From an uncultured Lachnospiraceae bacterium (GTDB lineage: Bacteria; Bacillota; Clostridia; Lachnospirales; Lachnospiraceae), in NCBI GenBank assembly GCA_910578795.1, contig CAJTSD010000018.1, positions 1-64,000 of the forward strand: DNA of 64,000 nucleotides. Direction: 5' to 3'. Shown here piece after piece: positions 48,650-58,581 of this stretch. The position numbers were made by a program, and so were the translations under genes. The notes under the pieces were generated by a model. The model was not told where the DNA came from and did no database searches. It saw nothing but the letters and a program-made list of their open reading frames with translations. Position 1 is the first letter of the stretch. Every line of letters starts with the position of its first letter.

Positions 48650-50578
48650 TTAAAATGCGCTCTGCTGTTCCATCTGCGCAAGTTTTTCCAAAAATTCCGC
48701 ACCGCACACCGGTCTTGAATAATAATATCCCTGAAAAAAGTCGCACCCCATTTCTTCCAAAAGCTGTGCCTGCTCAAGCTCCTCCACGCCCTCTGCAATC
48801 AATTCCATGCCCATTTCCTTGAGCATCGCAATGGAATATTTGAGCGCCGACAACGCCTTGCTATCCTCCATTGCCGACCAAACCATTGATTTGTCAAGCT
48901 TTACTGCATGGAACGGATATTTGACAACCGCCGCCGTATTCGCGAATCCGGTGCCATAATCGTCTAAAGAAAAATGAATCCCATACTCCCTGAGCTTATC
49001 CATATTATCAATCAACGTTTCCTGCGATAAAACCGCCGCCGTTTCCGTAATCTCAAGATTAATGCAATGATACGGAAGCCCAAACCGTTTCATAATATCC
49101 AAAAGCTGCATGTAAAGCGTAGACTGCATACACTGAACCACCGACAGATTGACGTCAATATATTCAATCCCGCGCGCCAGCAGATATTCCTCTGAAATAA
49201 AGCGGCACACTTCGCAAAACACAAACTCACCAATTTCCAAAATCAAACCGTTGCGCTCTGCAATCGGAATAAACTCCTCCGGACTGATAAACCCGAAATC
49301 CTCATGCCGCAGACGGATTAATGCCTCCGCTGACACATAACGCTTTTTCTTTACGGAATAAATTGGCTGATAGTATACTTCAAACTTATGTTCGTGCAGC
49401 GCATACTTCATAATCTGCACAATCTCCGCTTCCCTGCGCCCCTTCTTTAGCAGCTCATCGTTCGCATAGACAACCGGCGTTCCCGAAAGTTGGTTTGCTT
49501 CCACAATTCCGGTGTCCAAAATCGTCATAATGTCCGCCAAACGCTTTGCATTTTCCGGATAAGCCACCACACACATCGGCGCCGACATCGTTACCGATAC
49601 CGTATCCGTTAAAAACGGCACGCTGAAGCGGTTCTGGATCTCCGATATGATTTCACTCCAGTTTCCGCTTTTTTCCGAAAGAATGGCAAAACGGTAACCA
49701 CCCATGAAAAACACTTTTTCCTTGTCGGCAATCTCCAAAAGCAGTGCGGAAAACTGCTTTAAGAGCCGGTTTGCATTCTCCACGCCAAGCGCGTCCGTGA
49801 TGTAGCGCATTCCCTCAATTTCCATGCCGAGAACCTGAAACGGCGTTTCGCTGTAGATTAACTCAAGCGCCACCTTCTCAAACGCGGTTTTGTTGTAGGT
49901 GCCAAGGTCTTTCTCCTCATAATTCAACGGATTTTCCAGTGAAAAATAAATCAACAGTACGGCAATCGATACCGCGAACTGCGTCAGCAAGAGGTTTGGC
50001 GCCGCCATCTGCACGATAATCAGCAGAAAGCAGAACACCGTATAACAGCTGACGGACACAATCTGTCCCATTGAGAAAAATTTCCGAAACCGCAGGGTAT
50101 AATACTGCGACAATGCCACATAGTAGAGTGAGGTAGCATAAAGAAGCCAAAACAGCACACCATGTACATATTCACCGTTTTGATTAATATGAAACACAAG
50201 CCCGTGAAGCGGGGTCGTTATAATCATTAGCTCGCATATACTGATTGGTGCAATTATCAGGACTTTCTCTTTGCGGCTTGTTGACGCCGTCTTTTTGATA
50301 ACTTTTAAAATATATGTAAAATAGACCACAGGGGTCAGATTAAACAACGCAAGATAAACCATATTCAGGACATAATGCGTAAACCGCGCGGCAGCCGGAG
50401 GATGTTTTATGGTATACACCGTCACCAAGTCAAGAAGGGACGCTGCCAGCTCCACGGTGAGCAAGAGCTTGAAAATGCGGTTTTGTATCGTACTGATGTT
50501 CTTTTTCATGTAAAAATGGATACCGATTACTACAGTTACGATAATTGCGGCTATATCATAGTGAATAATATAGTTCAT
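48650..50578 (-). CDS. membrane-bound c-di-GMP phosphodiesterase (EAL, degenerate GGDEF)
   Basis: A 642-residue protein: six to seven TM helices (about 1-215), a degenerate GGDEF domain (GGDEF replaced by GGYRF near 295), then an EAL domain. The catalytic EAL residues look complete: AEALIRLRHE, NLEITETAAV, SLDDYGTGFAN, HAVKLDKSM, LIAEGVEE and FFQGYYYSRP. It should hydrolyse c-di-GMP to pGpG. It lies between araA and the decayed Rpn locus, about 11 kb from the pilus operon's first gene. Confidence 0.92.
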   Translation of the reverse strand: MNYIIHYDIAAIIVTVVIGIHFYMKKNISTIQNRIFKLLLTVELAASLLDLVTVYTIKHPPAAARFTHYVLNMVYLALFNLTPVVYFTYILKVIKKTASTSRKEKVLIIAPISICELMIITTPLHGLVFHINQNGEYVHGVLFWLLYATSLYYVALSQYYTLRFRKFFSMGQIVSVSCYTVFCFLLIIVQMAAPNLLLTQFAVSIAVLLIYFSLENPLNYEEKDLGTYNKTAFEKVALELIYSETPFQVLGMEIEGMRYITDALGVENANRLLKQFSALLLEIADKEKVFFMGGYRFAILSEKSGNWSEIISEIQNRFSVPFLTDTVSVTMSAPMCVVAYPENAKRLADIMTILDTGIVEANQLSGTPVVYANDELLKKGRREAEIVQIMKYALHEHKFEVYYQPIYSVKKKRYVSAEALIRLRHEDFGFISPEEFIPIAERNGLILEIGEFVFCEVCRFISEEYLLARGIEYIDVNLSVVQCMQSTLYMQLLDIMKRFGLPYHCINLEITETAAVLSQETLIDNMDKLREYGIHFSLDDYGTGFANTAAVVKYPFHAVKLDKSMVWSAMEDSKALSALKYSIAMLKEMGMELIAEGVEELEQAQLLEEMGCDFFQGYYYSRPVCGAEFLEKLAQMEQQSAF

Positions 50579-50683
50579 GCGAATCCCTCCCTGATGTAAT
50601 TTCTTGATTGCCTCTCTTGGTTTGATTTTATCACAATTCTCTTGTCAGTTCAATCATTACAAGTCCTGTTCGTTTATCAATTT

Positions 50684-50820
50684 GTAGCAGTTCAGCCTTC
50701 GGCTTCCTGTTACAAGCATCAAGCCATGCAAAACCACTTCGTGGTGGCTTGATGCATCTCAACCACTATGCTATTTCACGAACTTTGCAGCAAGTGCAAA
50801 GTTCTGGGCTGAACTGTTAC
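50684..50820. repeat. composite multi-arm palindromic element
   Basis: Outer arms GTAGCAGTTCAGCC (50684-50697) and GGCTGAACTGTTAC (50807-50820) match at 13 of 14 positions. Inside are AGCCTTCGGCT, then GCATCAAGCCA..ACCAC ttc GTGGT..TGGCTTGATGC (50716-50755), then AACTTTGCA gcaag TGCAAAGTT (50781-50803). It could fold as a cloverleaf-like cruciform and ends one base before the decayed gene. Confidence 0.7.
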
Positions 50821-50821
50821 A

Positions 50822-51485
50822 TCAACATTCCTGACTCATCCCTGTTTTTTCTTCAAACGCTTCTATGGATTCCACCCTTGCCGCAAGCTTATGCCATTTT
50901 CTTAAAAGCTCCAAATCATCCTGCTCCATAATCAGCTTCCTTAACCTTTCAGGAATTTCTCCATAATCCTCTAAAAGTTCAAAAATGCTTTCTGCCTTTT
51001 CTTGTATCCGTCCCTCCTCCTTCATCCCTTCCACAAACACTTCCTCATCAAACTCCGTCAAACACATACTCGTCGCCTCCGCTTTATGCTTGATCAAAAA
51101 CTCCGCCGTAATCCCATCCGCGATGCAGCTGTCCACCGCCGCATCCACTGCGGACTTAATGTCCATCCCGTCCCTTTGGTTATCCCGGATCCTGTTAATC
51201 AGCTCCATATACTCCGCCAACGGCTTGCACCGCCCTAACAGCCCATCATTCTTCCCCCTGTTCAGGTTATAGACAACCGCCGTCCAACAAAATCGACACG
51301 TCATTTTTCATACCGACGTAAATCACATCCTCAATCGTCGTGATGGAAAGATCCTTTGCATCCGCGTAAGCCGTCCCGTTCAGCGCATTGTACAACGACA
51401 GCATGTCCTCTTTATATGCATGCATTCCAAAGCGAAAACTGAAAAGGCGGTCCTTATATTCCCTGTTTACCTTCACATCTGACAT
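50822..51485 (-). pseudogene. decayed Rpn/PD-(D/E)XK nuclease-family gene
   Basis: Two frames make one broken gene. The 5' part (51267-51485) reads VNREYKDRLFSFRFG...TTIEDVIYVGMKNDVSILLDG and then stops. The 3' part (50822-51304) continues with AVVYNLNRGKNDGLLGRCKPLAEY and a helical C-terminus (AVDSCIADGITAEFLIKHKAE). Intact Rpn-like (PD-(D/E)XK transposase-family) proteins have about 100-150 residues between these pieces, including catalytic-core residues, so an internal deletion plus a frameshift has occurred. RBS AGGAGG is retained at 51496-51501. A palindromic element abuts the 3' end. Confidence 0.8.
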
Positions 51486-51590
51486 CTTTGGTGCCTCCTA
51501 TTATATCAATTATTCCAAGCACATTCAATCGTTCATATGTTCTTTCCCAAATACGGAATTGCTTGGACAATAAGATACCACAAACCACTG

Positions 51591-51626
51591 CAAAAGCCAT
51601 ACAGTTATTTCCCTGTATGGCTTTTG
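51591..51626. terminator. terminator of the pilus operon
   Basis: Perfect 14-bp stem CAAAAGCCATACAG (51591-51604) / CTGTATGGCTTTTG (51613-51626) with an 8-base loop, just downstream of the pilin operon on the minus strand. Confidence 0.85.
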
Positions 51627-51650
51627 AAAAACTCATGCAAAATATTCAGT

Positions 51651-54600
51651 TTATTTAAGTTCTACATAAAGCACTCCCGTATTATCAGAAAGATTATACA
51701 ATGGAAGGTCTTCATAAGAAGTCGTATAAGTTGGCTTAAACATATCTCCAGAAACATCTGTCCAATCCATGCCCTTCAAGTAACTGCATATTCGATATGT
51801 ACCACTTGCACCATACGTATATCCAACCGTAATCGTTGGATTCTGTGTTTGAAGAAGCCAATGATCCGTTGACTGCAGATTCTTCACATCGGGAATCTCA
51901 ACCCAATCATTGCCTACTTTCTTATAAAGAATTGCAATAAAATCCGCATATGCTGCCGGCAAATCAAACGCCGTGGGATTCATCTTAACAGCAAACCACT
52001 TTTGGGGATCTCCCTGTCCATTACCGTCTACCTGTATCGGATTAGCCTCACTGCCGACTGTCTGTACAGTACTTTCAATCGTTTGATTACCTGGGCTTGG
52101 AGCAAAGTACATTTCTGTTTTCGGTATCAGGTATTCCTGCTTACACTCAAATTTCCGTTCATCCTCTGTAAATTTACTGCTATAATCCCAATTTTTCAGT
52201 GTATATCCTGCCTCTTTCCAACCTGCTCCGCTCTCCAACAGGCTATTATCCTGTGGCCAATAGATTGCCTTTTCCGCCGTATTATACAATACATTTACAA
52301 CATCAAGCTCATATTCTTTATCTGTACGGAATAAACGTGCCATACGAGTACCCGTTACATATGCATGATAATTTTCATTATCGTCCGTCTTATAATACTG
52401 ACTCCACTTTCCATTTACCTCCCGATAGCGATAGAAGGTATACTGCTGAAAATCATTTGTGTTAAAATATTTAGCCTTAAACTGCGGAATAACACCTGAT
52501 TCAAAACCGGGAAGCGTATAATTTTGCATTCTCGCCCGCATAAAGCCACCTAAAAGCTGTCTATTACTAATCACAATCTCACCATACAAATCATCATACT
52601 TCTTTTCTGACTTATTGTACTTCGTATCTCCCACTTTCCCGCGTGCATGAAGCGAATATGCCCTAATCTTTGTACCTGCCGGAAGCGGCTGTTTTAGCTT
52701 AAATGTAACCGTCGCCTTATGCTTATCCGGTACCGTGGCAGTCTTGGGCTTTACGCTCTCTTCCACATCAATATATTCCGTCCATTCTGCCAAAGGCTTC
52801 TCCGTACCATTAATCAAAATTCTCCATTCCATCGGATAAGGCTCTTTATATTCACCGTGCCCCTCTTTCTCCCATCTGCAAATATTCCCTTCCGAATCCC
52901 TCTGTATGTCATAGAATTCCGTACCGTTATCCCCGCATCCTTTCGGAAAGGCTTCAAGCTTAACTGTACTTCCTTCTTTGTTAATATCATTGATTTTCTT
53001 ACTGTCTGCAACCTTGACAGTAATCTTATCGACCCGTCTTACCCCAAGCTCAAAATCGGTTGTTGCAATAATCTTATTTTGGGAATTATACGCATCAATA
53101 TGAATCTGAATACGTCCATCGCCATTGCCCTTCTCATCCTCATCAATTAAAAGTCCCATATACCATGTACGCATCTGACCCGCACTAGTGGCATTGCCTG
53201 ACATATATGGATTATAATTGCCGTTCTTATCATTTGCTTTCGGATAACTTGAAAGCTTCGTGCCTTTACTGCTATTGCCTGAAATCTTCACACTCATTCT
53301 ATAGACCGCGCTGCCGTGTACCTCAATTGGCACTACCATCTCCGTGTCTGACTGTGCAGGATCGTTGGTACCCTGTCCCGGCTCAACGACAACCACCTGT
53401 GTCGGTGTATCCAGCGTCAGCTCACCCTTAATTGACACACTGTCCTTTGCCACACCATACGGCGAACCCGTCTTGTTATACGTCTTTCCCCCATCTGTAG
53501 CAATCGGATGAAGCGCTTCAATTGTTACCTTAAGCTCATAATTTGGAAGAAGCCCCGTATCCGTATTTGCCAATGGCACAATATCAATTTCAGGAAGCTG
53601 CTTGATAAACCATGTACCGTCAGGATTCTGCTCAATTCTTGAAGGCTTTATGTTCTCTATCTTATAATAGCCCTTTTCTTCTTTCTTATAGCTTCCGATG
53701 ATCTCACCTTTATCGCCTGCACCTACACCGGCAAGACATACTACGGAACCGCTATACTTCGCTTTCGAACCACCCGAAGCGCTATGGTCAAACAGCTCCC
53801 AGGTAATTCTTGAAGAAAGTGTATTTTTCACCACTTCCTTATCAGGTGTTCCATCCTCCTTATACTGAATCAAATGCTGAATCGCCTTTTGCATTATAGG
53901 ATCGTTGATACCCGTTGTGACATTAATCCTTGCACGGAAATCATATGTCGCAACCTTATCCGGTTTTCCGTCATTCTTATCCGCATGGAAATTATCAAAA
54001 ACCTCAATTGAAAGCGCATCAACCCTGCACACATGCACCGTAATCGTCGTCTTTGTCACACCCTGCACTTTTACGTCAATCGTAAACGTGTACGGATCCC
54101 CTGCTGCTACAGGTCCGCTGCCCTTCTCATCCTTTCCAAGCGTAATGCTGACCGTATCATCTGCATCATTATATATGGCAGTTGTACCGTTTGTATTTGT
54201 GTCCGTCCTTAAATCCGTCGCATCATGGTATTCAAACGTCACATCGCTGGTCAGTCCGCCCTTCATCCCAAGATTCAATGTTCCCGTTTCCTGCGGTTCC
54301 AAAATAATCTCAAGATTCTTATTGACAATCGTTTCCCTCGGCTTCACAACATCCTCACCAAAGTACGCCGCATCGTCCTTATCACCATACTTGGAATCCG
54401 CCTTATTCACCCCAAGCGCATGCTTCGACGTTGCCCTCACTGTCAGGACAAAATCAGCCGGCATATCCTTCTCAATCTTCATAATAAGCTGGGGAATAAT
54501 CGCATCTTCCTTATTCAAGGTAACACTAAGATACTCATCAAACTTCGACTGATCGCCGTCCGTGCTTTCCGCAAACTCATATCTGCCGCCCGCATTTTGG

Positions 54601-55742
54601 CTGCACGTCCATTCCCGTTTGTAGGTAACGCCGTCCGCCACAAGCTCCCAGCTCCATACAACCGCCTGCGCTGTCTTATAATTACTGTCATATGCATATG
54701 CAACCCTTTTTGTAAGCTCGCTTCCGGATATATTCGCATTAAAAGTATATACCGTTCCTGCCGTTTCAAGCATTCCGTCACGCGAATCCTTCGTGTCAAT
54801 TGAATGGCTCACCGCCACGCCGCTGACCTTTCTGATTCCAACATTGCACGATGCCGTATCCTTTGGATTGCCGTCGCCGTCCTTATCCTTCGTGCGCACC
54901 GAAAAGGATGCAGGCGCACCCATGGAATCAATCGGGACCGTCACCTCCGCATAGTCCATCGTCAACGCACCAGCATTAACCCCTGACACGCTGTCCCATT
55001 CCAATCCGCCTTCATTAAGCTTTCCCGTTACGGAAAGCGGTATCTGATAGGTTTCGCCCGGAACCAATACCACATCATCCTCAAGGAAAATGATGACCAC
55101 ACTGTCCGTATTCGTAACATACTCTCCACCTTCCCCGTCTCCGTTTCTGGAAGTCATCGTATATTCCATCGGAATACTTCTGTTCGTATCACTGTCCTCG
55201 ACCTTCATCGACAGCTTAATTGTCTTGCTGTTCTCAAAATCCGTCGTATCCGCCTTGAAATCAACAATATTTGTCGCCATAATTTCCGGATTTGTACGTG
55301 CCAAGCCGTCCGTCGTATTATATTCCTGATATAAGATCTTCTTATTACTCTCATCAAATGTCATCGTATACTGTATCTTTTCATTTGTGATAATCGACAG
55401 CTCCGTAAATCCTGCCGCCTGCATTTTAGGCGTGGCATCAGCATTGCTCATGAGCTCCTTACCGTTTTTAATATACTGTGCACCGCTCTCACCATAAACG
55501 ACACTGCACGCATCCTTCACCATATTCCCGATATTATTCGCCGCAAGCTGCGCCTCCTGCTGGATATTCGTTTCCGAAATCCCACGTCTGTATGTACGCG
55601 TACTAATCACAATCACGCTTCCGATAACACCCGTCACAAGCGCCAGAATCGCCACGGCACACAGCACCTCCACCAGGGACAAGCCCCTGTTGTCCTGATA
55701 GGTTTTATGTAATATCTTATTCAAAATCCTTTTCATCATCAT
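51651..55742 (-). CDS. giant minor prepilin (PilW-like N-terminus, about 1,363 aa)
   Basis: A class III prepilin leader (MMMKRILNKILHKTYQDNRG, cleaved before LSLVEVLCAV, with Glu5) and one hydrophobic helix, followed by about 1,300 residues of beta-rich extracellular sequence. Segments such as VPGETYQIPLSVTGKL, DAVSIKGELTLDTPTQVVVVEPGQG and many charged loops recur in style, suggesting Ig-like or adhesin-type modules. PilW-type pilins are normally about 200-350 residues, so this is several-fold longer. ATG 55742 is the first of three consecutive Met codons; the GTG at 55784 has no RBS. Last gene of the pilus operon. Possible tip adhesin; function not proven by sequence. Confidence 0.82.
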   Translation of the reverse strand: MMMKRILNKILHKTYQDNRGLSLVEVLCAVAILALVTGVIGSVIVISTRTYRRGISETNIQQEAQLAANNIGNMVKDACSVVYGESGAQYIKNGKELMSNADATPKMQAAGFTELSIITNEKIQYTMTFDESNKKILYQEYNTTDGLARTNPEIMATNIVDFKADTTDFENSKTIKLSMKVEDSDTNRSIPMEYTMTSRNGDGEGGEYVTNTDSVVIIFLEDDVVLVPGETYQIPLSVTGKLNEGGLEWDSVSGVNAGALTMDYAEVTVPIDSMGAPASFSVRTKDKDGDGNPKDTASCNVGIRKVSGVAVSHSIDTKDSRDGMLETAGTVYTFNANISGSELTKRVAYAYDSNYKTAQAVVWSWELVADGVTYKREWTCSQNAGGRYEFAESTDGDQSKFDEYLSVTLNKEDAIIPQLIMKIEKDMPADFVLTVRATSKHALGVNKADSKYGDKDDAAYFGEDVVKPRETIVNKNLEIILEPQETGTLNLGMKGGLTSDVTFEYHDATDLRTDTNTNGTTAIYNDADDTVSITLGKDEKGSGPVAAGDPYTFTIDVKVQGVTKTTITVHVCRVDALSIEVFDNFHADKNDGKPDKVATYDFRARINVTTGINDPIMQKAIQHLIQYKEDGTPDKEVVKNTLSSRITWELFDHSASGGSKAKYSGSVVCLAGVGAGDKGEIIGSYKKEEKGYYKIENIKPSRIEQNPDGTWFIKQLPEIDIVPLANTDTGLLPNYELKVTIEALHPIATDGGKTYNKTGSPYGVAKDSVSIKGELTLDTPTQVVVVEPGQGTNDPAQSDTEMVVPIEVHGSAVYRMSVKISGNSSKGTKLSSYPKANDKNGNYNPYMSGNATSAGQMRTWYMGLLIDEDEKGNGDGRIQIHIDAYNSQNKIIATTDFELGVRRVDKITVKVADSKKINDINKEGSTVKLEAFPKGCGDNGTEFYDIQRDSEGNICRWEKEGHGEYKEPYPMEWRILINGTEKPLAEWTEYIDVEESVKPKTATVPDKHKATVTFKLKQPLPAGTKIRAYSLHARGKVGDTKYNKSEKKYDDLYGEIVISNRQLLGGFMRARMQNYTLPGFESGVIPQFKAKYFNTNDFQQYTFYRYREVNGKWSQYYKTDDNENYHAYVTGTRMARLFRTDKEYELDVVNVLYNTAEKAIYWPQDNSLLESGAGWKEAGYTLKNWDYSSKFTEDERKFECKQEYLIPKTEMYFAPSPGNQTIESTVQTVGSEANPIQVDGNGQGDPQKWFAVKMNPTAFDLPAAYADFIAILYKKVGNDWVEIPDVKNLQSTDHWLLQTQNPTITVGYTYGASGTYRICSYLKGMDWTDVSGDMFKPTYTTSYEDLPLYNLSDNTGVLYVELK

Positions 55743-55800
55743 ACCCAACTCTTTCCCAAACAAACTCTGCTTTTTCCAATCCACTCAGTATCAAAATCTG

Positions 55801-56349
55801 CTAAGTTTCCGTTGTCGAAGCGCTCACCTTCCCTGTAAGCGTTTCCATTTTCACATACCACACTTTTCCCGCCTTTGAAATGCGGAATCCTGTATAATAA
55901 TCCGAATTTCCGTTTGCCGTTTTCTTCATCGCGCCGCTTCCCGAATCATACCGAAGCTCAATCGAGCTTCCATTGTTTAACGGCACATAATCGCCCGTAC
56001 CGATTTTGTATTCCACCGTTACATCCTTCGCCCCTACCAAACTTCTGCGCTGGCTTGTATCAGGGGGCGTCGTTCCGTCATCGTAAATCTTAATGTAAGT
56101 ATCCTCTGTAACCGTAAGTCTGCCGTCATCTTCCTTTTTTACGGTAATCACATTGCGGTATTTTCCCATCGTAGCTGTCCGCCCGTGCGAAATCGCCGCA
56201 CTGAGCCTCTTTGCACATTGCTCCGCAGGCTTGCCGCTCGACAAGGACAATCCATAGCCTAACACACCAATCATCACCGACATAATTGAAACAACAATAA
56301 TCATCTCAACCAGCGAAAATCCACGATTGTCATTATTCAGTTTTTTCAT
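55801..56349 (-). CDS. minor prepilin (GspH/FimT-like)
   Basis: A 182-residue prepilin with leader MKKLNNDNRG cleaved before FSLVEMIIVVSIMSVMIG (Glu5 present). The C-terminal domain has GspH features (RLSAAISHGRTATM and a later GFRISKAGKVWYVKME). The upstream open frame to 56379 is not needed. It sits between two other minor pilin genes. Confidence 0.85.
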   Translation of the reverse strand: MKKLNNDNRGFSLVEMIIVVSIMSVMIGVLGYGLSLSSGKPAEQCAKRLSAAISHGRTATMGKYRNVITVKKEDDGRLTVTEDTYIKIYDDGTTPPDTSQRRSLVGAKDVTVEYKIGTGDYVPLNNGSSIELRYDSGSGAMKKTANGNSDYYTGFRISKAGKVWYVKMETLTGKVSASTTET

Positions 56350-56384
56350 AAGCCATGATTTCCCCCTTTCCTCCGCCAAACCGT

Positions 56385-57125
56385 TTATGGGCTTGTAACC
56401 TTATTTCCAATATCAATACTGTCATAGCTGCCCGCAGCGCCCTCATCATAATCCGCCTTGCGCCAGTTGACATAAAACACATAATCCGTAAATGCGATTG
56501 TTTCCCGCTCCACTGCCTCCGTCACGGTATCCCCTGCACTGCTATACGTATCTGCCCAGTCCACCTGTGGCGGCTCCAAACAAATATCCGTATAAATAAA
56601 AGTTGTAAAAGCGCCAGAAGTATACTTTGTCTGTACACCCTTTAACGCAAATTTTTTTGCGGTTCCCGTAGATGTCGCCGTTTCATACACACCGTAATCC
56701 AAAACCCTGTAAATACTGTCCGCCTCCGATGCATACGCGCCCGTCATAATAGAACGCACTGCCGCCGCCAAATCGCCGCTGTTTAAATTCACCCGCGTTT
56801 CCCATTTTTCGTTCAATTCATGAATAAATGCATCCTGAAAATATTCATTGCGCGCCTGCGCAGTCTTTAAAACCAAAAACTGTCTTGTTGTCTTATTGTA
56901 TGCCGTAACATATGCCTCCTGCACATCCCCTACCAAAATGCTTTTCAGCTCGTCAAGCGCCTTCTCCGCCCCGTAAAAGCTCTGTTTATTCTGATAGTCC
57001 GTCTGCTTCTGCTGATAGTTCATGGCTGCCATATAAAGCATCGTCGTCGCAATAATCGTAATAAAGGTCGTGACCACCAAAACAGATACAAGCGCAGCTC
57101 CCTTATTATTCAGTTTCAAATCCAT
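56385..57125 (-). CDS. minor pilin-like protein (PilX/GspK-like, lacks Glu5)
   Basis: A 246-residue protein with a short leader MDLKLNNKG followed by AALVSVLVVTTFITIIATTM. The residue at position 5 of the mature protein is Ser, not Glu, as in GspK/PilX tip-type minor pilins. ATG 57125 has AAAGGTGTG directly upstream; the frame is open to 57158 but would overlap the previous gene. The rest is helical then beta-rich. A Glu-lacking pilin is expected at the pilus tip. Confidence 0.75.
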   Translation of the reverse strand: MDLKLNNKGAALVSVLVVTTFITIIATTMLYMAAMNYQQKQTDYQNKQSFYGAEKALDELKSILVGDVQEAYVTAYNKTTRQFLVLKTAQARNEYFQDAFIHELNEKWETRVNLNSGDLAAAVRSIMTGAYASEADSIYRVLDYGVYETATSTGTAKKFALKGVQTKYTSGAFTTFIYTDICLEPPQVDWADTYSSAGDTVTEAVERETIAFTDYVFYVNWRKADYDEGAAGSYDSIDIGNKVTSP

Positions 57126-57138
57126 CACACCTTTGCCG

Positions 57139-58581
57139 TTAATCTTTAATCTTTTCATTCATCGTGCTTTCAAGCTTCGTAATCTCCCTGCCGTTCTGCT
57201 CCACCTTCAGCTCAATCTTATACGAAAGCACCTCTGCTTCCTCATACTTTGCCACAAGCTCCGGCGTTGTCGTGCCTGACACCAGCTTTGTATAGCTATA
57301 TGCTTTATCATACGTCCCTGAAATACTTGGGGCAGTCGTCGAACTTCCGTCTGCAATGTTGTCATCAAAATTATGGAAAACCTCAAAGCCCGATGCGGAA
57401 TTATCAATATAGACATCCCCCTGATAGCTGTTTTCCTTAATTTTCGTAGTACTGTCATTAATATCCGCCGCACGCTGCTTTAAAATATAGCACTGGAAAT
57501 CCGTGATTCCCGCCGCATTCTTTACCACAATTTTATCATGCCCTGCTTCAAGATTGTACTGTGGGTAATAATAAACCATCAGCCTGTTTAACCCTGCCTC
57601 CTGCTTATTTTTATAAATGTATCCGTCCGAATAGGCTGACGTGAGGTCAACCTCATATTCCAAAAAACTTCCGTCTACCGGAAAACGGTCAAGGGACTTA
57701 CTCGTACCGATGGATTCCTCCGTGTTCCCCGATGGATGATCGGTACCACCGCCCTCATGATATGCATCCGACCTGGATTCCTCCTCTTCCTTGACATAAT
57801 AAGGATAATCCTTCAAAAAATAACTGTATGTCATCTTTGGAGTCACCTTGTAATCGTCTCCATCGACCGCAATCTCAAACGTAAGTGTTCTCTCATACAA
57901 GTGAAGATAATTTCCCACATAAACCCCCGGCGTGCTTTCGTCAAAAAGCTTATCAATATTTCCCTGCACGGAGGTTACCGCATCGTTAATCTTCACAACC
58001 GCATGATCCTCAAAAGCCCCCTCCAGCTGCGTCATATAGCTGCGGAAATCATCCTTCATCTCGCGGACCGCATTTTTGTCATAGTCCCTGTCACCCTGAA
58101 AAATCGCGTCACGCGTTGTTTCCGTGTTCTCCATCTCAAAAATCTTCTCAACACTGTTTGGCGTGGCAGTAATCGTCACATTATATAGCTGTCCGTTGTC
58201 TGCCTCCATATCGTTAATCAAGAACGTATATTCGTCCGCTGTTTCCGTTCCAATCAGCTTCGGAACAGTTGAAAAGCTATATCCCGAATGACCGGGCGTT
58301 ACGCTTTGGATATTCACGCCTTCTATTCCGGCACCGCCCGACGTAAACCGCTCCTTCAACTCATCCAAGCCATACCCCTTAAACGTCTCCATAATGCTCT
58401 CTGCCGTCAGCGTCATCTCCTGGCGGTTGCGCGCCTTCTGATTATAAACCATCGCCGTCGTCAGAGAATGCAGCACAGGCACCGCAACAAGACCGAGAAT
58501 CGTAATCGCAATAATCACCTCGACCAGCGACATTCCTTTGTTATTCCGTTTTTTCACAAATAACATCCATTTACTGCGCAT
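57139..58581 (-). CDS. minor prepilin (PilV-like, 480 aa)
   Basis: Leader KKRNNKG before MSLVEVIIAITILGLVAVPVLHSL (Glu5 present), then about 430 residues of extracellular sequence with no Cys-rich motif. Long for a PilV/GspI-type minor pilin (usually under 250). ATG 58581 lies 10 bases inside the 3' end of the PilO-like gene, with GGAG nine bases before it. Confidence 0.82.
   Translation of the reverse strand: MRSKWMLFVKKRNNKGMSLVEVIIAITILGLVAVPVLHSLTTAMVYNQKARNRQEMTLTAESIMETFKGYGLDELKERFTSGGAGIEGVNIQSVTPGHSGYSFSTVPKLIGTETADEYTFLINDMEADNGQLYNVTITATPNSVEKIFEMENTETTRDAIFQGDRDYDKNAVREMKDDFRSYMTQLEGAFEDHAVVKINDAVTSVQGNIDKLFDESTPGVYVGNYLHLYERTLTFEIAVDGDDYKVTPKMTYSYFLKDYPYYVKEEEESRSDAYHEGGGTDHPSGNTEESIGTSKSLDRFPVDGSFLEYEVDLTSAYSDGYIYKNKQEAGLNRLMVYYYPQYNLEAGHDKIVVKNAAGITDFQCYILKQRAADINDSTTKIKENSYQGDVYIDNSASGFEVFHNFDDNIADGSSTTAPSISGTYDKAYSYTKLVSGTTTPELVAKYEEAEVLSYKIELKVEQNGREITKLESTMNEKIKD

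Noticed and set aside
50822..51485. Two independent genes at 50822-51304 and 51267-51485
   Set aside because: They are the two ends of one Rpn-like protein in different frames, with the middle missing.
54225..54803. 192-codon plus-strand ORF inside the giant pilin gene
   Set aside because: Antisense frame, Arg/Ile/His-rich with no start signal; the minus-strand gene is continuous across it.
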